Source: Halomonas halophila
Lineage (GTDB): Bacteria > Pseudomonadota > Gammaproteobacteria > Pseudomonadales > Halomonadaceae
Direction: 5' to 3'
Assembly: GCA_002433675.1 (NCBI GenBank)
Contig: DJIP01000177.1
Coordinates: forward strand, 1-8,556
Length of the DNA stretch: 8,556 nt
Under the pieces are notes generated by a model. The model saw only the letters and a list, made by a program, of their open reading frames with translations. It did not search any database and was not told the origin of the DNA. Position 1 is the stretch's first letter; the number at the start of each line of letters is the position of its first letter. Both the position numbers and the translations under genes were made by a program. Shown here in pieces: positions 1 to 7,004 of this stretch.

Positions 1-659
1 CGCACGTTGAGCATCAGCATCCAGTCGAAGTAGCTGCGCACCGTCTGCAGGTCGTGGTGGACCACGATCACCGTCTTGCCCTGGTCCCGCAGCCTGCGCA
101 GGATGTCGACGATGGCGCGCTCGGTGGTGGCGTCGACACCGGCCATGGGTTCGTCGAGGAAGTAGACGTCGGCCTTCTGGACCAGCGCCCGGGCCAGGAA
201 TACCCGCTGCTGCTGGCCGCCGGAAAGCTGGCTGATCTGGCGATCGGCGAAGCCGTCCATGCCGACCATCTCCAGTGCCTGCATGGCCTCGTGTCGCTCG
301 CGGCGGCCAGGGCGCCTGAGCCATCCCAGCCGGCCGTAGAGGCCCATGCCGACCACGTCCTGAGCGGTGGTGGGGAAGTCCCAGTCCACCGTGGAGCGCT
401 GGGGTACATAGCCGACCCGCCGCCGGGCCTGGCGGTAGGGGCGTCCATGCAGGGTGACGTGGCCGGCGACGCTGGGCACCAGGCCGAGGATGCTCTTGAT
501 CAGGGTGCTCTTGCCGGCGCCGTTGGGGCCGACGATGGCGGCCATGACGCCGGGCGGCACGTCGAAATCGATGTCCCACAGCACCGGCTTGCCGTGGTAG
601 CTGACCGTCAGGTCCTCCACGTGGAGGGCCAGGTCGGGTTCGTGGAGCTGCTCGCTCAT
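1..659 (-). CDS. mntB: Mn-type metal ABC transporter ATP-binding protein (SitB/MntB-like), 3' end cut by window edge
   Basis: This is the cytoplasmic ATPase of a metal-uptake ABC transporter; it would power import of Mn(II), or possibly Zn or Fe, handed over by the periplasmic protein encoded just upstream. The first 219 residues are visible. They show Walker A GPNGAGKST (44-52), Q-loop Gln87, signature LSGGQ (145-149), Walker B VYFLDE (165-170) and switch His202 in VVHHDL. The stretch VDWDFPTT at 91-98, followed by GLYGRLGWLRRP, is typical of the SitB/MntB/TroB branch; I do not associate it with ZnuC. Start ATG at 659 is preceded by AGGAG with a 7-base gap. It lies 55 bases after the mntA stop, so the two are very likely one operon. 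The reading frame is still open at base 1, so the C-terminus and the expected permease lie outside the window. The family call is firm; the metal is inferred from the context with mntR. Confidence 0.93.
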   Translation of the reverse strand, partial: MSEQLHEPDLALHVEDLTVSYHGKPVLWDIDFDVPPGVMAAIVGPNGAGKSTLIKSILGLVPSVAGHVTLHGRPYRQARRRVGYVPQRSTVDWDFPTTAQDVVGMGLYGRLGWLRRPGRRERHEAMQALEMVGMDGFADRQISQLSGGQQQRVFLARALVQKADVYFLDEPMAGVDATTERAIVDILRRLRDQGKTVIVVHHDLQTVRSYFDWMLMLNV

Positions 660-714
660 GGTGTGGCTCCTGTCGACCTCGCGCTGGCGTTCGAACGCTG
701 CAAGGCGGGGATGT

Positions 715-1722
715 TTACTGGTCGGCGTCCTGGCTTTCGGAGTCGGTGTGCTCGGCGAGGGCCTCGGGCAAGGGCGCGGGCTGACCGCCCAGGGCGCCGA
801 CGATGTGCTCGGTGTTGCTCTTGAGCATGCCGATGTAAGTGCCCTCCAGGGTGCCCTTGGCGCCCATGGCGTCGGAATAGAGCTGACCGCCGATCTCGAC
901 CCGGTGGTCCTGATCGGCGGCGGCGTCGATCACCGCCTGGACGGTACGCGGATTGATGGTGCTCTCGACGAACATCGCGGGAACGCCGCGCTCGATCACC
1001 AACTCGGCCATGCGGCGAATATCTGCCACGCCGGTCTCGGTGGCGGTGGACAGTCCCTGGATGCCGGCCACCTCGATGCCATACGCGCGTCCGTAGTAGC
1101 CGAAGGCGTCGTGGGCGGTCACCAGGATGCGCTGCTCGGCGGGGATGCTGTCGATGCTGGCCTGAATCCAGTCATCGAGTTCGGCCAGCGACGCCTGGTA
1201 GGCCTCGGCGCGCTGCTGGATGGCCTCGGTACAGTGCGGACGCTGCTCTCCCAGCAGATCAGCGATGACCGGAACGTTCCGGGCCCAGAGACCTGCATCC
1301 ATCCACAGGTGGGGGTCAACGCCGTAGGCGTCCTGGGTGTGGATAAGTTGGTCGTCGCCGACGGCCTGTTCGCTTACCGCGGCGGTGGGCTTGATCCGGG
1401 AAAAGCGATCGAACACCTTGCCGAGCTGGCCCTCCAGCGAAAAGCCGCTGTAGAGGATCAGCTCAGCCTGATCGAGATCATGCACGTCGCGGGCGCTGGC
1501 CTGGTACAGGTGGGGGTCGATCCCCGGCCCCATCATGGTGTTGACCGCGACACAGTCGCCGCCCACCTGCTCGACCAGATCGCCGAGCATGCCGACGGTG
1601 ACGACCACATCCAGCGGTGCCTGCGCCTCTGCGGCGTCGGTTTGGGCGTGAACCTGGGCGGTGGTCAGAGCGGCCAGCGAGGCCAGGGTCAGCAGGGCCG
1701 AAGCCGGGGCTGAGCGACTCAT
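715..1722 (-). CDS. mntA: Periplasmic metal-binding protein of Mn/Zn ABC transporter (TroA/SitA family)
   Basis: Solute-binding protein of the cluster A-I (TroA/PsaA/SitA) family, 335 residues, which captures a divalent metal in the periplasm and delivers it to the membrane permease. Residues 1-27 form a Sec signal peptide: Arg3, a hydrophobic stretch from about 5 to 22, and probable cleavage after VHA or AQ near 26-27; there is no lipobox. Likely metal ligands are His71 (GIDPHLY), His138 (GVDPHLW), His204 (TAHDAFGYYGRAYG) and Asp284 (YSDAMG). This His-His-His-Asp set matches TroA; PsaA has Glu at the third place. ATG at 1722 was chosen over an upstream TTG at 1743 because GAGGAG lies 8 bases before it and the signal peptide then begins properly. 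No His-rich loop of the ZnuA kind is present; the C-terminal tail is acidic (EHTDSESQDADQ). Mn is favoured because of mntR and the ATPase type, but Zn binding cannot be excluded. Confidence 0.93.
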   Translation of the reverse strand: MSRSAPASALLTLASLAALTTAQVHAQTDAAEAQAPLDVVVTVGMLGDLVEQVGGDCVAVNTMMGPGIDPHLYQASARDVHDLDQAELILYSGFSLEGQLGKVFDRFSRIKPTAAVSEQAVGDDQLIHTQDAYGVDPHLWMDAGLWARNVPVIADLLGEQRPHCTEAIQQRAEAYQASLAELDDWIQASIDSIPAEQRILVTAHDAFGYYGRAYGIEVAGIQGLSTATETGVADIRRMAELVIERGVPAMFVESTINPRTVQAVIDAAADQDHRVEIGGQLYSDAMGAKGTLEGTYIGMLKSNTEHIVGALGGQPAPLPEALAEHTDSESQDADQ

Positions 1723-1730
1723 GAACAGGG

Positions 1731-1736
1731 CTCCTC
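1731..1736 (-). promoter_or_regulatory. Ribosome binding site deciding the mntA start
   Basis: On the minus strand GAGGAG lies 8 bases before the ATG at 1722. It selects this ATG over the in-frame TTG at 1743, which would put seven extra residues before the signal peptide and has no comparable site in front of it. Confidence 0.7.
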
Positions 1737-1769
1737 GGGGCAAGAACGACGCGCAAGCAGCACCGAAGT

Positions 1770-1804
1770 GCTATTTGGCTATCATTTATAGACGTGGCTA
1801 AGTT
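1770..1804 (-). promoter_or_regulatory. Candidate MntR operator upstream of mntA
   Basis: Bases 1785-1804 (plus strand tttATAGacgtgGCTAaGTT) resemble the enteric MntR box, whose consensus is roughly AACATAGC-N4-GCTATGTT. Both ATAG and GCTA half-sites are present with the right spacing, although the outer left arm is poor. Two further GCTAT half-sites follow at 1770-1774 and 1778-1782, in the same orientation as the GCTA of the box. A minus-strand TATAAA (1785-1790) that could serve as a -10 lies inside the box, but no good -35 is visible. The site is 48-82 bases before the mntA start, a sensible place for repression by the adjacent mntR product. The match is by eye. Confidence 0.45.
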
Positions 1805-1909
1805 TTGGCGCTTAAAGCCCCTCGCGTCAAGCATCGAGCGCTAATCGAGGTGATCGAGTCAGGCTATTCGCGCGTTGGAGCGCACCGGCAGGCCCAGTTG
1901 CCTAGAGGT

Positions 1910-1975
1910 GGCCCAAGGCTGGCAGAGGGCTGGCCCAAGGCTGGCAGAGGGCTGGCAGAGGGTTGGCAGAGGGGG
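1910..1975. repeat. Six tandem copies of an 11-bp unit in the mntR-mntA spacer
   Basis: Plus-strand units starting at 1910, 1921, 1932, 1943, 1954 and 1965 read ggcccaaggct, ggcagagggct, ggcccaaggct, ggcagagggct, ggcagagggtt and ggcagaggggg. The first four form two perfect copies of a 22-bp alternating A-B unit; the last two are diverged B units running into a G-run. Eleven is not a multiple of three and no gene is read through here, so this is a non-coding minisatellite. It lies between the mntR stop and the candidate mntA operator. A still weaker unit may precede it at about 1891. Copy number could vary between strains by replication slippage. Confidence 0.9.
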
Positions 1976-2005
1976 GGCGGAGCCGGATAGGCCCCGGCGA
2001 TGGCG

Positions 2006-2452
2006 TCAGTCTTTCAGAAAGCGCTCGAAGGCGGCCAGGGTCTCGGCGCTGACATGGTGTTCTATGCCTTCGGCGTCGACCCGCGCGGTTTCGGGATTGA
2101 TGCCCAGCTTGATCAGGAAGGCTTCGACGATCTGGTGACGTTCGCGGCTGGCATCGGCCAGGGCCTTGCCCTTGTCGGTCAGGAAGATGCCGCGATAGGG
2201 GCGCTTGATGATCAGGCCCTCGTCATCGAGACGCTTGAGCATCTTGGCGACGGTAGGCTGGGCGACGCCCAGGCGGCGGGCGATATCGGTCTGGCGCGCT
2301 TCACCGCCGTCGGTGATCAAATCCGAGATCAGCTCGACGTAGTCTTCGATCAGTTCGGTGCGGCGGGCGTCCCGTGCCTTGCGAAACCCCTCGACGTGGC
2401 TTTCCGGGGAAATCAGCGATGCGCGTTCGTCGTGGTTGAGGGGGTCGTTCAT
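2006..2452 (-). CDS. mntR: Manganese-responsive transcriptional regulator MntR (DtxR family)
   Basis: A 148-residue DtxR-family repressor that binds Mn(II) and shuts off Mn-uptake promoters. An N-terminal tail includes [29 protein letters not shown], laid out as in Escherichia coli MntR. A winged helix-turn-helix follows at about 51-95, with recognition helix [11 protein letters not shown] near 65-75. The C-terminal dimerisation part carries RHQIVEAFL and DAEGIEHHV. By comparison with Bacillus MntR all six metal ligands are present: Asp37, Glu40, His106, Glu128, Glu131 and His132. There is no SH3-like third domain, as expected for MntR and unlike DtxR/IdeR. It ends 283 bases upstream of mntA on the same strand, so it is the obvious regulator of that operon and may be partly co-transcribed with it; I see no convincing terminator between them. 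Start ATG at 2452 has only a weak Shine-Dalgarno. Confidence 0.96.
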   Translation of the reverse strand: MNDPLNHDERASLISPESHVEGFRKARDARRTELIEDYVELISDLITDGGEARQTDIARRLGVAQPTVAKMLKRLDDEGLIIKRPYRGIFLTDKGKALADASRERHQIVEAFLIKLGINPETARVDAEGIEHHVSAETLAAFERFLKD

Positions 2453-2608
2453 GGGGGATGGAGTCGCCTCGGGTCAGGGTGTCCATCTTGCCAATTGGTG
2501 GCAGTAATGCAAGTTCAGCAAAGGTGATACCTCACGCAGATGCGTTCGGCGGAAAGGGGGGTAGCGGAGTTGCGACCTCCTCGCATACGCCCATGTCAGG
2601 GCAAAACC
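2453..2608. other. Spacer between the EAL gene and mntR
   Basis: A 156-base gap presumably containing the mntR promoter, although I cannot point to a convincing -35/-10 pair. It holds two small dyads: AGGT-GAT-ACCT at 2522-2532 and the 8-bp palindrome ccaattgg near 2491-2498. No MntR-box match is visible, so autoregulation of mntR has no sequence support here. A stem of 7 bp (2596-2602 with 2612-2618) straddles the stop codon of the upstream gene but lacks a T-run, so it is not called as a terminator. Confidence 0.4.
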
Positions 2609-5128
2609 TCAGCCCTGAAGCAGTGGTATCGCCGATCCATCCACCGGCAGTCGGCGGCGCGACGACAGGGCCAGGAATTGATGCAGGGGCAGGGGTTTCG
2701 AGTACAGGTAACCCTGGAATGAACGACAGCCCAGCTCCAGCAGCCGCTTTTGCTGCTCCACGGTTTCGACGCCCTCGGCGATGACGCCAAGTTGCAGGGT
2801 CTGGGCGAGAGCGATGATGGTCTGGGCGATGGGAGCCGCAGTGGGGTCATCGGTCAGATCGCGGACGAAGGCCACATCGATCTTGAGGCTGTCCAGAGGG
2901 AGGCGCTTGAGGTAAGCCAGCGAGGAGTAGCCGGTACCGAAGTCATCGATGGCGAAGCGCACCCCGAGGGTGCGCAGATGGATCAGGGTATCGATGACCG
3001 GATAGGCCTCCCCCAGCATCAAGGATTCGGTGAGCTCCAGGGTCAGCTGGCTCGCAGGCGCTCCGGTGTCCTTCAGCGCTTTCTCCACGCCGGTGACGAA
3101 GTCGGCGCGCTGGAATTCCCGGGCGCTGACGTTGACCGACAGGGTCCAGGCGCTTCTGTGGGGGTCGTGTTGCCAGTCGGCCAGCAGCTCACAGGTCTTG
3201 CGCAGCACCCAGTTGCCCAGTTCGATGATCTGGCCGGTGTCCTCGGCCAGGCTGATGAAGGCATTCGGCGAGACCAGCCCCAGCTCCGGATGCTCCCAGC
3301 GCAGCAGTACCTCTGCGCCGGTAATCGTGCCCTGGTGATCGACCTGAGGCTGCAGGTACTGGCGCAATTGCCCGCCGACGACCGCGTCCTTCAACTGTCG
3401 TTCGAGCCTGAGTCGAGCATTCAGCCGCTCGACCATGCTGGCTTCAAAGGCGCAAGGTCGCTGGGCGGCCTCGCTCTTGCTCTCGAGCAGGGCCAGGCCA
3501 GCGCGCTTGAGCAGTTCGCCGACGCCGAGGCCTCCGCCACGGAACAGCAGGTAGCCGCCGCTCACTCTGCAGCTGTGGCGTTCGCCGGCCAGCGAATAGT
3601 CGCCGTTCAAGGATTCCAGCACGCTGCGCGCCTTTTCTCTGGCCTGTTCCATGGCATTCTCCGGGGAGACCGAGAGGCCGTCGTAGAGCAGGGCAAATTC
3701 ATTGCTGCTGAGCCGGGCCAGATCGTTGGCCTGCCTGGCCCAGGGCCTTAGACGAGCCGCCAGCGCCTTGAGCAGGCGATCTCCGGTGGCCTGGCCGAGG
3801 GCATCATTGATGCCCTTGAAATTGTCGATATCCACCAGCAGCAACATGATGTGCCGTCCACTGATGTCGCTGGCCAACTGGAGAGCGTGGATGCGCTCCT
3901 GCAGCGAGCTGCGATTGGGCAAGGTGGTCAGGCCGTCGTGATAGGCCTGGTAGTGGATATGCTGCTGGGCGTCATGGTGGGCTGAGGTATCGCTGAGGGT
4001 GGCGACAAAATGCCCGCTACCGTCTTCATCGGCGCGTACGCGATTGATGCTCAGGCGGGCTGGGAAGCGGCGACCTTGGCGGTGTCGGACCTCGACATCG
4101 CCGATCCAGGCGCCGTTTTCTCGCAGCGAGCGCAGTACCTGGCTGCGATGCTGGTCAAGCCGCAGCAGGGTGTTGAGCTTGAGCATCGAGTGGCCCTGGA
4201 GGTCGGTGTGGGGAACACCGGTCAGGGTCTCGAAGGCGTGGTTGCACATGATCATGCGAGCACGCTGATCCAGCAGCACGACGCCATCGTGCATCGATTC
4301 GATGACATCCACCAGTTGGCGGCGCGACACCTGCATGCGCATGGCGCTGTCCTGTAGCCGCCTGTCGACAAGCACCGTGACCAGCGTGGCCACCGCAAAC
4401 AGAAATGACAGCACGGCGACGGCGGTGGCCAGCAACGAGCCGTGATGGGCCATCGGTGCCGTCGCCAGCCAGCCGGGGTCCGGCAGAAAGTACACCGCCA
4501 TCATGGCCGAATAATGCATGCTGCAGATGGCCAGGGCGGCGAACACCGCTGCCAGCAGGCTGCCAAGGCGAATGCCCTGAATGCGGGGAAGATTCCGAGA
4601 CGCGTGGAAGCTGTAGATGCTGGCGATGCCAAAGGGCAGCGAGATCAGCAGTGACAGCAGCAGCGGAATCGGGGCGAAGCGCATGCTGGCAGGCGCCTCC
4701 ATGGCTGCCATGCCGGTGTAGTGCATGGTGGCGATACCCAGCCCCAGTAGGCATCCCGCCAAGACCTTGCGTGTGGTGGATAGCCCCCGGCGAGCCATCG
4801 CCGCCACGGCGATCAGGCCGGCGGCCACCGCTGGCAGCAGTGAAGCCAACGTCAGCCACAGACCATGATGGGCGGGAAAGGGCAGACGATAGGCGAGCAT
4901 GCCGGTGAAATGCATGCTCCAGATGCCTAGCCCCATCATGGTGCCGCCAGCCAGCCACCAGGCCCTGCGTCGATGTTGCCATCGCGCAGTGTGAACGCGC
5001 TCGCCGACAGCCATGGCCGAATACACCGATACCAGTGCCACCAGACACGACAGGACGACGAGCCAGGGCGTGTGTACTCCCTGTATGGCCTGGGCGACCT
5101 GAGGGTAGGTGATAAAGATGGGCGGCAT
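2609..5128 (-). CDS. MHYT-PAS-GGDEF-EAL membrane protein, probable c-di-GMP phosphodiesterase
   Basis: An 839-residue integral membrane signalling protein. Residues about 20-255 form an MHYT sensor of roughly seven membrane helices with motifs at 72 (MHFTGM), 135 (MHYTGM) and 204 (MHYSAM); this domain is proposed to sense a diatomic gas through bound metal. A PAS domain follows at about 268-385, then a GGDEF domain at about 392-555 and an EAL domain at about 572-825. The GGDEF motif reads SSNEF (474-478), so both glycines and the Asp are lost; cyclase activity is unlikely, though the domain may still bind GTP as a regulator. The EAL site looks intact: EVL 606-608, Asn666, Glu698, the Asp pair 728-729, Lys749, Glu785 and Glu788, and Gln805. 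It should therefore linearise c-di-GMP to pGpG. Domain order matches Bacillus YkoW; Pseudomonas MucR/NbdA are relatives. Start ATG at 5128 has a distant AAGGGA. It is a single transcription unit between long spacers. Confidence 0.93.
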   Translation of the reverse strand: MPPIFITYPQVAQAIQGVHTPWLVVLSCLVALVSVYSAMAVGERVHTARWQHRRRAWWLAGGTMMGLGIWSMHFTGMLAYRLPFPAHHGLWLTLASLLPAVAAGLIAVAAMARRGLSTTRKVLAGCLLGLGIATMHYTGMAAMEAPASMRFAPIPLLLSLLISLPFGIASIYSFHASRNLPRIQGIRLGSLLAAVFAALAICSMHYSAMMAVYFLPDPGWLATAPMAHHGSLLATAVAVLSFLFAVATLVTVLVDRRLQDSAMRMQVSRRQLVDVIESMHDGVVLLDQRARMIMCNHAFETLTGVPHTDLQGHSMLKLNTLLRLDQHRSQVLRSLRENGAWIGDVEVRHRQGRRFPARLSINRVRADEDGSGHFVATLSDTSAHHDAQQHIHYQAYHDGLTTLPNRSSLQERIHALQLASDISGRHIMLLLVDIDNFKGINDALGQATGDRLLKALAARLRPWARQANDLARLSSNEFALLYDGLSVSPENAMEQAREKARSVLESLNGDYSLAGERHSCRVSGGYLLFRGGGLGVGELLKRAGLALLESKSEAAQRPCAFEASMVERLNARLRLERQLKDAVVGGQLRQYLQPQVDHQGTITGAEVLLRWEHPELGLVSPNAFISLAEDTGQIIELGNWVLRKTCELLADWQHDPHRSAWTLSVNVSAREFQRADFVTGVEKALKDTGAPASQLTLELTESLMLGEAYPVIDTLIHLRTLGVRFAIDDFGTGYSSLAYLKRLPLDSLKIDVAFVRDLTDDPTAAPIAQTIIALAQTLQLGVIAEGVETVEQQKRLLELGCRSFQGYLYSKPLPLHQFLALSSRRRLPVDGSAIPLLQG

Positions 5129-5334
5129 GGGTCGGGGTGGGTCCCTTGTAGTAAGGTCTTAAGACAACCTCTTCATTGATTAGCATGACCTGGCGCGTAG
5201 AGCAAAGGCTCCTGCCGGGCTGACTTGCCGCCACGCCAGCGTGATGGGTCCGCGTTTGAGTATAGAATTGTCGATCAACGCTTGCGTGATGCAGGCTGCT
5301 ATATTGTTGTCCTATCGTTGAAAAAAGAGTAAAC
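5129..5334 (-). other. Upstream region of the MHYT-EAL gene
   Basis: About 200 bases precede the phosphodiesterase gene. A perfect 10-bp palindrome GTCTTAAGAC at 5156-5165, 28-37 bases before the start codon, contains the hexamer CTTAAG, which also occurs in the response-regulator box at 7746. A minus-strand TATACT at 5259-5264 could be a -10, but its -35 position (ACGCAA) is poor. No protein-coding feature is supported. The promoter must lie here because the previous gene on this strand appears to end in a terminator at 5321-5385. Confidence 0.4.
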
Positions 5335-5385
5335 GCTGGCGCCTGCCTCGGGAGAAAAATTTAACCGTAAGCAGGCGATGCCAGC
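5321..5385 (-). terminator. Probable transcription terminator of the two-component operon
   Basis: On the minus strand an outer stem (arm 5380-5385 with 5335-5340, GCTGGC/GCCAGC) continues, after a 3-base bulge, into a second 6-bp stem (5371-5376 with 5341-5346, GCCTGC/GCAGGC) closing a 24-base loop. It is followed by GTTTACTC and then TTTTTT (5326-5321). The T-run starts 8 bases after the stem and the loop is long, so the shape is not ideal. The position between the kinase and the next gene suits a rho-independent terminator. Confidence 0.5.
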
Positions 5386-5588
5386 CGCTGAGACGGCGCC
5401 GAAGCGTGCAGCTGTCTTTAGTCGAGTCGACCCTGGTTGCCGATTCGGGCAAAGCTTTACTGCCCCCTGTTGCTTCAAGGAAGCATGCTGGTAGTTCCGT
5501 GCCTTTTCACGATGTGCATTCGGAGCACATGGGCGGACATCCGTGACGTTTTCCTCCGGGTGGGCCGGTGACGGCCAGTGACAGCGTT
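5386..5588 (-). other. Non-coding trailer of the kinase gene with small hairpins
   Basis: About 200 bases between the kinase stop and the probable terminator. It contains a perfect 6-bp hairpin TGCTTC-AAG-GAAGCA at 5471-5485 and a second one, ATGTGC-N7-GCACAT, at 5512-5530. A frame opening with GTG at 5592, overlapping the kinase stop, runs through this region to 5299. It has mixed codon use, no recognisable motif and passes through the terminator, so I do not call it a gene. The region may be a long 3' untranslated tail. Confidence 0.45.
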
Positions 5589-7004
5589 TCACCTCGCGGC
5601 GATGGCGTGCTGACGCCAGCGCAGTGTGGCGTCAAAGCCTGCTGACTCACGGTTGTTCAGGCTGACTTCGACATCCTGCTGATGAGCCAGGGCAAGCACG
5701 ATGGAAAGGCCCAGACCGCTACCGGTGGTGGTGGCGTCGCTGGCGCGATGGAAGCGCTCGGTGACTCGCTCCAGGTGCTTAGCGGGAATGCCGGGGCCGC
5801 TATCGAGGATGCTTAGACGCACACCCTGGGGCTCTTCGTGAAGGATGGCTTCGATGGTGCCTCCGTCGGGTGTGTAGCGCAGCGCGTTGTCCAGCAGATT
5901 GCGGATCATGATGCCAAGCTCCGTGGCATTACCCTCGACCGTGGTCGGATCGACGTGTTCCAGACGGAGTTGCTGGCCACGGGCGTCGGCCAGCGGCCAG
6001 AGCTCGGCCGCGAGGTCCAGCAGGAGCGAGCGCAGGTCTACCCTTTCTGGTGCAGCACCGGTGTGGCGATCGACCCGTGCCAGGACCAGCAGCTGCTCCA
6101 CCACGCGCTGGAGTCGCTCGACGCCCTGGCGAGCCTTGGGCAGGGCGTCGCTTTCGCCTGCCAGGGCGTTGTCCAGGTGGATCTTCAGGGCTGCCAGAGG
6201 AGTGCGCAGTTCATGGGCGGCATCCGCGGTGAAGCGCCTCTCCTTTTCCAGGGTCGCCTTGAGCCGCCCGATGAAGTCGTTGAGTGAGCCCCTTAGTCCG
6301 GCCAATTCCGTCGGAACGTCCAGTTCGATGCGACGCAGGTCGGCGGAGTCTCGATGCTCCACCTGCTGCGATAGTCGCTCGATGGGGCGCAGGCCGCGCC
6401 GAATATGACGCAGCACCAGCAACAGGCACAGCGGCATCAGCAGCAGCATGGGCCAGAGGTGGTTGAGCGTAATGCGCTCGATGATGTCGAGAAAGAAGTC
6501 CCGTTCGATACCGATCTGTAGCCACAGACCGCGATCCGTATCGTGCAGGGCAAAGACGCGCCAGCGAGACTCTCCCAGTGATCGCCATGTGAAACCCTGC
6601 TCACCGGGTGGCGGCATCCGGGGCTGGCGGTCGACGTTTTGCCATCCTGGGCCAATCAGCACCGGCTGGCCGGTCTCGGTCCACAGCCCGAAGCCCATCT
6701 TGCGCTCTTCGTGGTGATAGGTCTGGCCTGGTGTCGCCGGGGGCTTGTCGGACATGCCGCTGTCAGCGTACAGGCGGGCGCTGGCCTTGCGCTGGTCCAT
6801 CCACCGGGCCAGGCGTCGATAGTCGTCAGCCTCGGGCGCCTCGGGGAGCATGCTCATCAGCCCCCTGCCGGTAAAGGCGAGCTGGGCATCGAGGATCTCT
6901 TCCAGCTCGTTCTGCGAGATCAGCCAGGCGGCCACCACCGACAACAGCGCCACCATGGCCAAGGACAGGGCCAGGGTGCGAAACAGATAGCGATGGATCG
7001 ACAT
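5589..7004 (-). CDS. Membrane sensor histidine kinase, QseC/PmrB-like
   Basis: A 471-residue inner-membrane kinase that would phosphorylate the response regulator encoded just before it. TM1 spans residues about 9-29 and a periplasmic sensor domain about 30-180. TM2 spans about 182-199 and is followed by HAMP at about 200-250. The HisKA domain has phosphoacceptor His264 in AAHELRTPL. The HATPase domain carries N-box Asn369/Asn373, G1 DSGPGIP (401-407), F-box ERFHR (416-420) and G2 GSGLGLSI (428-435), so all catalytic motifs are intact. The periplasmic domain of about 150 residues is closer to QseC than to the short loop of PmrB. The frame remains open upstream to 7265, but that part is antisense to no sensible domain and overlaps the regulator gene. 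ATG at 7004 shares one base with the regulator's stop (TGATG) and has no Shine-Dalgarno, which indicates translational coupling. The signal sensed cannot be read from the sequence. Confidence 0.94.
   Translation of the reverse strand: MSIHRYLFRTLALSLAMVALLSVVAAWLISQNELEEILDAQLAFTGRGLMSMLPEAPEADDYRRLARWMDQRKASARLYADSGMSDKPPATPGQTYHHEERKMGFGLWTETGQPVLIGPGWQNVDRQPRMPPPGEQGFTWRSLGESRWRVFALHDTDRGLWLQIGIERDFFLDIIERITLNHLWPMLLLMPLCLLLVLRHIRRGLRPIERLSQQVEHRDSADLRRIELDVPTELAGLRGSLNDFIGRLKATLEKERRFTADAAHELRTPLAALKIHLDNALAGESDALPKARQGVERLQRVVEQLLVLARVDRHTGAAPERVDLRSLLLDLAAELWPLADARGQQLRLEHVDPTTVEGNATELGIMIRNLLDNALRYTPDGGTIEAILHEEPQGVRLSILDSGPGIPAKHLERVTERFHRASDATTTGSGLGLSIVLALAHQQDVEVSLNNRESAGFDATLRWRQHAIAAR

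Noticed and set aside
54..824. Plus-strand open frame of 256 codons at the left edge
   Set aside because: Antisense to the ATPase with intact Walker and signature motifs and to the end of mntA; low-complexity Gly/Ala/Asp composition.
658..1713. Plus-strand open frame of 351 codons
   Set aside because: It is exactly antisense to mntA, has no recognisable domain, and its length follows from the GC-rich third positions of the real gene.
1805..2138. Plus-strand frames across the 11-bp repeat with repetitive Trp/Gly/Arg residues
   Set aside because: An 11-bp unit shifts frame at every copy; the apparent peptide repeats are by-products of a non-coding tandem repeat.
2596..2618. 7-bp hairpin at the end of the EAL gene as a terminator
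   Set aside because: It overlaps the last codons and stop, and no T-run follows on the minus strand.
2750..3751. Plus-strand open frame of 333 codons opposite the EAL gene
   Set aside because: Antisense shadow; the minus strand carries clear MHYT, PAS, GGDEF and EAL motifs over the same bases.
5299..5592. Minus-strand frame starting with GTG that overlaps the kinase stop (GTGA)
   Set aside because: The overlap looks like coupling, but codon use is mixed, no motif is visible, no Shine-Dalgarno is evident and the frame runs through a probable terminator.
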